A program made the translations under genes and the position numbers. The notes below the pieces were generated by a model, which had not been told where the DNA came from, did not search any database, and saw nothing but the letters and a program-made list of their open reading frames with translations. A stretch of 64,000 nt of DNA from Microbulbifer pacificus (lineage in GTDB: Bacteria; Pseudomonadota; Gammaproteobacteria; Pseudomonadales; Cellvibrionaceae), in assembly GCF_033723955.1 (NCBI RefSeq), contig NZ_CP137555.1, positions 248,001 to 312,000 on the forward strand. The letters are read 5' to 3'. Positions 57,808-64,000 of this stretch are shown here, piece after piece; within the stretch, counting starts at the first letter, position 1; every line of letters begins with the position of its first letter.

Positions 57808-60486
57808 TCAGATAACCGCGGCGAGGCGCAGCGGTTTGATCTGCTGGCGCTTTTCTTGTGCCAGGCACAAGCTCAACAGGCGTGCCAGCTCCAGCTGATA
57901 ACCCTCGTGCACCACCGCGCTCGCGTGCTTGCAACGCAGTTCAAGCGCCTGCAGCTGACTGATGAGTTCACCGGAGCGGTTGTTCGCGGCAATGGCCACT
58001 TCTCCTTCCCCGCACGCGGCCAGCTTCTCCAGTAGATCATCGGCCAGCAGGCCGGCTTTGCCCGCGGCAACCTGGTGCACCTGGCGGATTTGCTGCACCG
58101 CCAGCTGCGGATACTTCTGCAAAAGCGCCATCGGCAGCTCGCCGCTTGAGAGCTGTTCGATCATTTCACAGGCCAGGTCGCCGGAACGCTCCAGCCCGTT
58201 GAGCGGCTCGCGCAATTGCTCGTACTCGGCGAGCCGGGACAACAGCGCCAGAGCCGCGGAACGCTCGGAAGCATCCATTCCCGCGACGGTTTTGCGGATA
58301 CGCTGGAAGAACATCGCGTGCATCTGCCGGCGCTGTTGCTGGCACTCCTGGATACGTACCCGGTTGTCCTTGCGGGATTCCTCCGCCGCAGAAGGCGTGG
58401 TGCCGACCAGGTGGTAACGGCGCGGGTCGATGCGTACATTGGCCCGCACCAGTGCCACACCCAACTGGATACGGGCGCCGCGCAACTGCAGCTGCGCGAG
58501 GCGCTGCTCCAGATCCTGTAGATCCACCAGGCGGTTACGCAGCCAGTCGATGGTCTGCTGCAAATCCAACTCCGCCAGCTCCACATTGGCCGGTTCGATA
58601 TTTGGCAGGAACTCCCGTGGAATCACCCGGTTGAAATACTCCGTCAGAGTCAGCTGGGCCTCCTCTGTCTCGCGGCTGGCGGTGAGCAGCAGGTGATTTT
58701 CCACCGCTCGGCAGCTGTCGTCGATACCCAGGCGGCTGGCGCTGATACACAGAGCATCGAAATCCACGAACAGTTTCTGCAAGGAAAAGTCCCCGCGCTG
58801 CAACAGCGGGTTGAGAGTGCGGCCCTCGATCGCGGCAATCCGCTCGTGCCCGGCCGGTTCCGATGGATTCCAGCAGTCAGTCACCTCTCCCATCGCCATA
58901 TCAATACTGGTGCGGGTTTGCTCATCCAGATTATTGCGCAGCCAGCGCACTGCCTGCGGCACGTTGGCGAGCCTTTTGCCAACCAGCTGCGCTTCACGAT
59001 TGATCTCACCGCACACCAGATCCGCGTGCACCAACTGGTTCCAGCGCTCGGCAAAAGCGGCGAACACCTCGCTGCCAACAATCTGAGCGGCGGCGCGATC
59101 TGCGCGGGCCTCCAACTGCCTGGCAAGTGGCGCACTGGCGGCACGGTGTAATCTGAGTAAACGCTCGGCGACTGGCGCCAGTGCCAACCCGCACATGGCC
59201 AGCAGCCGGTGCAGGGGCTGCAACATTTTTGCCGGCTCACCACTGGCACTGACCAGGGTCACTTCCTGCTCCATGGCGTCCTGCATCTGCTGTAGTCGCT
59301 GCGCGGGCGTCAGCGCCAGCGCGGTGGCCAGTTTGAGCCAGCGCCCCTGAAAGCCCGACATGGCTCTGGCGATCAGCGCCAGCACATCGCCGCCGTTCAG
59401 GCTGGCCACTGCAGCGAGCCCCAGAGACAGCTTCAGCTGTCCGGTTCCGCCTTTTTGCACCAGCACTTCGGCACCCGGTACCACTTCCACCAGCGTCCCG
59501 GTGCTGGCACTGGCCGCGGACAGGTTGCGTGGGCCCGCCAGCTTGGCGGCGATCCCCAGGCCCGTTTTTTGCTGCAGCACCTCGAGTAACAGAAACAGTC
59601 CCGGAGCATCCTGCTTGCGCAGGCGCTCGCCAGCGACCCCGCCAATTACCGAAGATTTTTGCGGAAAGAAATAGGGAACGAGCACCAACGCGGCAACGAT
59701 GCCGAGTATCGACAGCTTAACCAGCATGCCAACAACGGTGGAGATACCAAAAGTCCCCGCGATAAAGGCTGCAGGCAGCGCCCACAGTGCCAATCCCGCC
59801 TGATACAAAAAGAACAGCAGCAACAGGCTAAAAAGTGCTGGCACCAGCGCACCGCTGAGCATAACCGGCAGCATGGCCAGGCGACCAAAGGCACCGTCGA
59901 ACGCCGGCTTTTCCCCCGGATGAAACAGCGCCTCCAGTTGGGCGCGTGCACCAGATGCCGCATTCACTTCCCGGGACTGTGCCGATTCGTTGTGACTTTT
60001 CTTGTGAGAATTTTCCTGGTGGCGATTGTCAGGCAGGTCTTGTGCAGTGAAGCTGGCCTTCGTAGTTTGCCGGTCCGGTGTTGTGGCTACCGTCGGCTTC
60101 GGTTGCGGGCTTCTTGTCTGTTGACCTTTTGTTGCTAGACCTGTGGTTTGCGCGGCAGCAACTTGCGGGGTCGCCGCCGCTGCAGGATTCATCTTCGCCT
60201 TGCGCTGACGGGCGAACTGAATCCGCGCGAGGATGGCGCGGTTATCGAATTTGCCGGCGGGATGGACTTCAACCTTCAGCCCGATCTGCTGCAACTGGGT
60301 GCGGTACTGCACTACTTGCCCAGGCGATAACTGGTCCTTGATCACCCAGCCTTTCACGAACAGCTTTCGCGCCTGTTCGGCGGGAATGGAAAACGCTCTG
60401 GCGATAGCTACAAGCACTTCACCCGGCTTTTTCGCCTGTAGGACTTTGCCTGCCGACACAATCTGAAACTTATCCTGCCCCGCCAC
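57808..60486 (-). CDS. Large membrane protein with degenerate M48-peptidase fold
   Basis: An 892-aa protein. Residues about 5-75 form a module (KFQIVSAGKVLQAKKPGEVLVAIARAFSIPAEQARKLF...) found at the N-terminus of various Pseudomonas-type membrane proteins. A disordered, Gln/Ala-rich stretch follows (100-180). Two to three transmembrane helices span about 203-275. The next part has the layout of an M48 zinc protease: LKLSLGLAAVASLNGGDVLALIARAMSGF aligns with the HExxH helix, but the H, E and H are R, A and G; LEARADRAAAQIVG (458-471) matches the ExxxD zinc helix. The remaining 420 residues are helical and unrecognised. The GTG start at 60486 has a GGGGAGAG site; the frame is open to 60555. 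Confidence 0.7.
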   Translation of the reverse strand: MAGQDKFQIVSAGKVLQAKKPGEVLVAIARAFSIPAEQARKLFVKGWVIKDQLSPGQVVQYRTQLQQIGLKVEVHPAGKFDNRAILARIQFARQRKAKMNPAAAATPQVAAAQTTGLATKGQQTRSPQPKPTVATTPDRQTTKASFTAQDLPDNRHQENSHKKSHNESAQSREVNAASGARAQLEALFHPGEKPAFDGAFGRLAMLPVMLSGALVPALFSLLLLFFLYQAGLALWALPAAFIAGTFGISTVVGMLVKLSILGIVAALVLVPYFFPQKSSVIGGVAGERLRKQDAPGLFLLLEVLQQKTGLGIAAKLAGPRNLSAASASTGTLVEVVPGAEVLVQKGGTGQLKLSLGLAAVASLNGGDVLALIARAMSGFQGRWLKLATALALTPAQRLQQMQDAMEQEVTLVSASGEPAKMLQPLHRLLAMCGLALAPVAERLLRLHRAASAPLARQLEARADRAAAQIVGSEVFAAFAERWNQLVHADLVCGEINREAQLVGKRLANVPQAVRWLRNNLDEQTRTSIDMAMGEVTDCWNPSEPAGHERIAAIEGRTLNPLLQRGDFSLQKLFVDFDALCISASRLGIDDSCRAVENHLLLTASRETEEAQLTLTEYFNRVIPREFLPNIEPANVELAELDLQQTIDWLRNRLVDLQDLEQRLAQLQLRGARIQLGVALVRANVRIDPRRYHLVGTTPSAAEESRKDNRVRIQECQQQRRQMHAMFFQRIRKTVAGMDASERSAALALLSRLAEYEQLREPLNGLERSGDLACEMIEQLSSGELPMALLQKYPQLAVQQIRQVHQVAAGKAGLLADDLLEKLAACGEGEVAIAANNRSGELISQLQALELRCKHASAVVHEGYQLELARLLSLCLAQEKRQQIKPLRLAAVI

Positions 60487-60755
60487 GTCTGCTCTCTCCC
60501 CAATAAAACACCGGCACAATGCCAGCCTGACTCCCTGTACTGACCCAGTTGGCACATTGCGCCTGTTCTTCTAGTGGATAGCGCAAACGGGGCGTTCAAG
60601 CCCGGGCCACATTGGGAGTTCACAGAATTTGCGAGAGAGTAAAAGAATCCTTGCCGGTTAATTGCGCACTAGTTCTCAGGCGATCGTGCAGGTAATCACA
60701 CCTTCCGCAAACGCGACCGGATTCACACTGCGCGCCAGTACCGCATCGCAAACCC

Positions 60756-61484
60756 TCAGTGATGGGAGTTTGGCCAGACAGTCAGAAGTGCCTGCTCTGC
60801 AAGCATTTTCATCGTCAGGCCACGGCCGCGTGGCTTGAACCAGCTGTGGGTGTGGGAAAGCGCGCCCAGCAGCAGCCTCCGGGCCAGCTGGGGGTCCGCA
60901 ACACCACAGTCGGGCGGTCGCTGCCCCAACTCCTGCAGCCAGATGGATTCATACTGCTCCCGCTCGGCCAAAACTTTCGCCTGGTTCTCCGCAGAAAGGC
61001 ATCGCCACTCGGTCACCAGTATCGGGAAACCCGGTACCGCCAGGCCATGGATAGCCTCCAGCTCACAAGTGATACACGCGAGCAGGCGATCTCGTGGATG
61101 CGTCTGCTGTTCAATCGCTGCGGTCATCCGCGCCTTCGCCAGACGGGTTACCTCCAGCATGATGGCGCACAGGAGCTCCTCCTTGTTTTTGACGTGATGA
61201 AAAATACTGCCGGATAAAATACCCACCTCGGCGGCAATATCACGCACGGTGGTAAGGGCAAACCCCTTGTCCTGAAACAGCCGGGCGGCCGCGCCGATCA
61301 AGCGCCCCCTCGGGCTACTGGGATCACTGATGCTCCCGGAGGAAACCAGCTCGCGGACCAATCTGGCCTCATCCGCGGATTTTAACTGCCCAACACCAAC
61401 CATGCCGCGGACCACCCTTCCCTTCTGCTGCTGTTTACTGTTATTCACACCAGTATCTTTCTCTTCAATTGCATCCGCATTCAC
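60756..61484 (-). CDS. TetR-family repressor (AtuR/PsrA-like context)
   Basis: A TetR/AcrR regulator of 242 aa. The HTH is GAAARLFQDKGFALTTVRDIAAEVGILSGSIFHHVKNKEELLCAIM (about residues 63-110), followed by a helical ligand domain. Before the HTH there is an unusually long, charged leader (about 58 residues). GTG at 61484 is the first start; ATG at 61403 would remove 27 residues, and neither has a strong ribosome-binding site. It is divergent from the acyl-CoA carboxylase gene with a palindromic operator between, so it probably represses that operon and responds to an acyl-CoA. Confidence 0.87.
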   Translation of the reverse strand: MNADAIEEKDTGVNNSKQQQKGRVVRGMVGVGQLKSADEARLVRELVSSGSISDPSSPRGRLIGAAARLFQDKGFALTTVRDIAAEVGILSGSIFHHVKNKEELLCAIMLEVTRLAKARMTAAIEQQTHPRDRLLACITCELEAIHGLAVPGFPILVTEWRCLSAENQAKVLAEREQYESIWLQELGQRPPDCGVADPQLARRLLLGALSHTHSWFKPRGRGLTMKMLAEQALLTVWPNSHH

Positions 61485-61606
61485 CGGATGATCACCCGAT
61501 TCCAGCTATCGATGCATAGCGACTTGCGGACACTCCCCCGAGAGCGTTTCTTGTAAGTACCTCGCGATAGTGCCACGACACATCGTTCGCGCGCCACCCA
61601 TTGATA

Positions 61607-61624
61607 ACCAAGCGCTTGCTTGGT
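61607..61624. promoter_or_regulatory. 18-bp palindromic operator between tetR-type gene and atuC
   Basis: ACCAAGC-GCTT-GCTTGGT is a perfect palindrome, the usual form of a TetR-family operator. A further half-site (ACCAAGC) lies 13 bases downstream, at 61638-61644. It lies between the two divergent genes, where it can control both. Confidence 0.75.
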
Positions 61625-61735
61625 AACGTTGAATGCACCAAGCAAGTGGCGTGAAGCGAGTAAAGCGAGAAAGACGCGACCGCTTCCGGCCCTAATTGCA
61701 TCAGCATCGACAACTCCAGCATCGAGGCCCTTTCC

Positions 61736-63343
61736 GTGCAGCCCATTTGCTCAGAAATCAACGCAAAGACGGAAGAATTTGACAACAACCGACGTGCCAT
61801 GGAGCTCGCGTTCGCGGCCTACCGGACTGCGCAACAACGTATCGTTGATACGGAAAGCAGCAAAGCCGAACGCTACCACCAGCGGGGCTTGCTCATGCCT
61901 CGGGAACGCCTCAGCCATCTCCTGGACCCGGGAGCGCCGTTCATCGAGCTTTGTGCGCTGGCGGGCTACAAACTCTACGACGACAGTGACGGAACCGGCG
62001 CCGGTGGCGGTGCGATCTGTGGAATCGGCACGGTAAGCGGAAGGCGCTGCCTGGTGCGCGTGGATAATTACGCGGTAAAAGGTGGAACGATTTCGCCGGC
62101 GGGTATGGATAAGGCACTGCGTGTACAGCAGATCGCACTGGAAAACAGGTTACCGCTCATCACCCTGGCACAAAGCGGTGGCGCCAACCTGATGTACGCC
62201 AATGAAACCTTCGCTCCCGGCGGCCGCGGCTTTGCCAATCAGGCCCGCCTCTCCGCAGCGGGTATCCCCCAGATCACGGTCGTTCACGGCAATGCCACCG
62301 CGGGAGGTGCGTACCAGCCCGGGCTTTCCGATTACGTGATCATGGTGCGCAATCAGTCCGGCATGTTTCTCGCCGGCCCGCCGCTGCTCAAGGCCGCGAC
62401 CGGGGAAGTCGCCACCGAAGAGGAGCTGGGCGGTGCGGAACTGCATTGCAATGTGGCGGGCACCGGGGATTACCTGGCGGAAGATGACCGCGACGGCATC
62501 CGGGTTGCGCGGGAAATAGTGGCGGCACTGCCGCAAACCCAAGCTGTAAAACCGTCGCCCCATTGGCGCGAGCCCCGCTATCCAGCCGAGGAGCTGATGG
62601 GGGTAGTACCCGCAGACAGTCGCAAACCCTATCGGGTGGAGGAAATCCTCGCGCGGATTGCGGACGACTCCGCGGCGCTGGCGTTCAAACCGGAATTTGA
62701 TCAGCAGACCTACTGCGGCCATATTCGAATCCTGGGCCACGCTGTTGGGGTCATTGGCAACAATGGACCCATCACCCCGAATGGCGCCAACAAGGCCGCT
62801 CAATTTATCCAGCTGTGCGAACAGAGCGGTACTCCATTATTGTTTTTGCATAACACTACCGGCTTTATGGTCGGCACCAGAGTGGAGCAGAACGGCATCA
62901 TCAAGCACGGTGCGAAAATGATTCAGGCTGTGGCCAATGCCCAGGTGCCCAAACTGAGCATCGTGATTGGCGGTTCCTACGGTGCCGGTAACTACGCGAT
63001 GTGCGGACGGGGTTTCGACCCGCGCTTTATTTTCGCCTGGCCGAATTCCCGCACCGCGGTCATGGGTGCCGCCCAGGCCGGCAAAGTGATGCGAATTGTC
63101 ACCGAACAAAAGATGCGCCAATCCAATCGGCTGGACGAAGTTACGCTCGACAAGATCGAACGGGATACCGCCCAGTTTATGGAGGCGGGCTCCGACGCGC
63201 TGTCCTGCACCGCGCGACTGTGGGACGACGGCATCATCGATCCGCGCGATACCCGCACCCTGCTCGGACAGCTGCTCGACATCTGTGTCGAAGCGGATCA
63301 GATAACACTGCGGCGCAATAGCTTTGGCGTAGCCAGGTTCTAG
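61736..63343 (+). CDS. atuC: Acyl-CoA carboxylase beta subunit, AtuC-like (geranyl-CoA carboxylase)
   Basis: Carboxyltransferase subunit of a biotin-dependent acyl-CoA carboxylase, 535 aa, cytosolic. It has the two crotonase-like halves: GTGAGGGAICGIGTVSGRRCLVRVDNYAVKGGTISPAGMDKALRVQQIA and GHAVGVIGNNGPITPNGANKAAQFIQLCEQSGTPLLFLHNTTGFMVGTRVEQNGIIKHGAKMIQAVANAQVPKLSIVIGGSYGAGNYAMCGRGFDPRF. The GNNGPI segment recalls AtuC (geranyl-CoA) rather than LiuB (methylcrotonyl-CoA, GNNGVL). The GTG start has a GAGG site. An acyl-CoA dehydrogenase follows after 25 bases. A biotin carboxylase (AtuF-like) is outside the window. Confidence 0.75.
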   Translation: MQPICSEINAKTEEFDNNRRAMELAFAAYRTAQQRIVDTESSKAERYHQRGLLMPRERLSHLLDPGAPFIELCALAGYKLYDDSDGTGAGGGAICGIGTVSGRRCLVRVDNYAVKGGTISPAGMDKALRVQQIALENRLPLITLAQSGGANLMYANETFAPGGRGFANQARLSAAGIPQITVVHGNATAGGAYQPGLSDYVIMVRNQSGMFLAGPPLLKAATGEVATEEELGGAELHCNVAGTGDYLAEDDRDGIRVAREIVAALPQTQAVKPSPHWREPRYPAEELMGVVPADSRKPYRVEEILARIADDSAALAFKPEFDQQTYCGHIRILGHAVGVIGNNGPITPNGANKAAQFIQLCEQSGTPLLFLHNTTGFMVGTRVEQNGIIKHGAKMIQAVANAQVPKLSIVIGGSYGAGNYAMCGRGFDPRFIFAWPNSRTAVMGAAQAGKVMRIVTEQKMRQSNRLDEVTLDKIERDTAQFMEAGSDALSCTARLWDDGIIDPRDTRTLLGQLLDICVEADQITLRRNSFGVARF

Positions 63344-63368
63344 CACCACAACCCTCAGGAAGACGGCC

Positions 63369-64000
63369 ATGATACTGACTGACCAGCACCGCGAGTTGCA
63401 GCGCACCGTACGCAACTTCGTCGAGCAGGAACTTAATCCCTACGTCGAAGAATGGGAAGCCGCCGGAAGTTTCCCGATCAAGGACGTTTTCCGACGTCTC
63501 GGAGAACTCGGTCTACTGGGGATCAGCAAACCCGAATCGCTGGGCGGAATGGGGCTGGACTTCAGCTACGAAGCCATATTCCTGGAAGAGCTGGGCGCGG
63601 CCCACTGTGGCGGTGTGCCCCTTTCCATCTCGGTACAGACATCCATGGCAACACCGGCGCTGGCCCGCTTTGCGGACAAGGTGCTGCAGGAGGAATTTCT
63701 CAGTGCAGCCATCCGCGGCGACGCCATTGCCTCGATCGCGGTATCCGAACCGGGGGCCGGCTCTGATGTTTCGGCGATCACCACCACGGCAGTAGCCGAC
63801 GGTGACGACTACATCGTCAATGGCAGCAAGATGTGGATCACCAACGCCCCCCGCGCGGATTTTTTCTGCACCCTGGTAAACACCGGCGGGGAAAAGGCCC
63901 ACAGCAACAAGTCGCTACTGATTATTCCGGCCAATTCACCCGGCGTTCGCGTCGGCAGCGCCCTGCACAAGATGGGGATGCGCGCCTCGGAAACCGCACC
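63369..64000 (+). CDS. atuD: Acyl-CoA dehydrogenase, AtuD-like, 3'-truncated by window edge
   Basis: The N-terminal 210 residues of an FAD acyl-CoA dehydrogenase (of about 385 aa), cut by the window end. MILTDQHRELQRTVRNFVEQELNPYVEEWEAAGSFPIKDVFRRLGELGLLGISKPE is a typical N-terminus. VSEPGAGSDVSAITT and VNGSKMWITNAPRADFFCTL bind FAD and substrate. The catalytic Glu would lie beyond the window. From memory it resembles citronellyl-CoA dehydrogenase AtuD. The ATG at 63369 has an AGGA site and is 25 bases after atuC, so the two are one operon. Confidence 0.8.
   Translation, partial: MILTDQHRELQRTVRNFVEQELNPYVEEWEAAGSFPIKDVFRRLGELGLLGISKPESLGGMGLDFSYEAIFLEELGAAHCGGVPLSISVQTSMATPALARFADKVLQEEFLSAAIRGDAIASIAVSEPGAGSDVSAITTTAVADGDDYIVNGSKMWITNAPRADFFCTLVNTGGEKAHSNKSLLIIPANSPGVRVGSALHKMGMRASETA

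Overview
The window is an ordinary stretch of GC-rich, tightly packed chromosome from a Gram-negative gammaproteobacterium. Outer-membrane lipoproteins, an RND tripartite pump, a porin and an OmpA lipoprotein show two membranes. NfuA, SlyX, RsmJ, CmoA/CmoB/CmoM, a PhhR-like TyrR divergent from phhA, and a Pseudomonas-style cysI plus DUF934 pair point to the Pseudomonas/Cellvibrio/Microbulbifer side of the class. A Microbulbifer-like marine genus is my best guess from gene content; it is an inference. I see no phage, insertion sequence, plasmid, CRISPR, rRNA or tRNA genes.

Layout. 1-7.4 kb: 3' part of katG, then tpm, hrpB, a YqhA-type membrane protein, nfuA and a DJ-1/PfpI protein. 7.6-15.6 kb: metH, a DUF2970 membrane protein, a 44-codon membrane protein on the minus strand found by reading the sequence, cysI-DUF934, and an MscS channel. 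15.7-18.7 kb: a three-gene unit of cstA, a small protein ending in Cys-Cys, and an ArsA/Get3-like ATPase. 18.9-24.6 kb: a double lysozyme-inhibitor lipoprotein, a class III CoA-transferase, an Mpo1-like protein, tyrR and phhA facing away from each other across a perfect TyrR box, and an Lrp/AsnC regulator. 24.6-34.0 kb: a class V aminotransferase, a CPA2 antiporter and an RND efflux operon. The aminotransferase and antiporter 3' regions hold a family of hairpin repeats.

34.3-44.3 kb: gcdH, a large repeat, a TRIC-type channel, a secreted alpha/beta hydrolase, a sulfurtransferase, msrA, a methyltransferase, a porin, a membrane J-domain protein, cmoM and a DUF599 protein. 44.5-52 kb: an M16C (PreP-type) protease, cmoA-cmoB, sdaA, rsmJ and a SpoIIAA-like protein. 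52-60.5 kb: envelope lipoproteins, slyX, a class C beta-lactamase-fold esterase, a voltage-gated K+ channel with a zinc ribbon, a Sui1/YciH protein and a large membrane protein that looks like an inactive M48 peptidase. 60.7-64 kb: a TetR repressor, an 18-bp palindromic operator, and the start of an atuC-atuD-like operon (acyclic terpene / branched acyl-CoA breakdown) that runs off the window.

How genes work together. Phenylalanine hydroxylation and its regulator, sulfite reduction and methionine synthesis, the complete cmo5U tRNA wobble branch CmoA/CmoB/CmoM, glutaryl-CoA breakdown (CoA-transferase plus gcdH at separate loci), and carbon-starvation pyruvate uptake are visible. The most unusual things are: three intergenic elements that share a nearly identical loop but have different, covarying hairpin arms, two of them inverted around the antiporter gene; the pseudo-M48 protein; the CstA/CC-tail/ArsA unit; the LprI-MliC fusion; and the overlooked small membrane protein.
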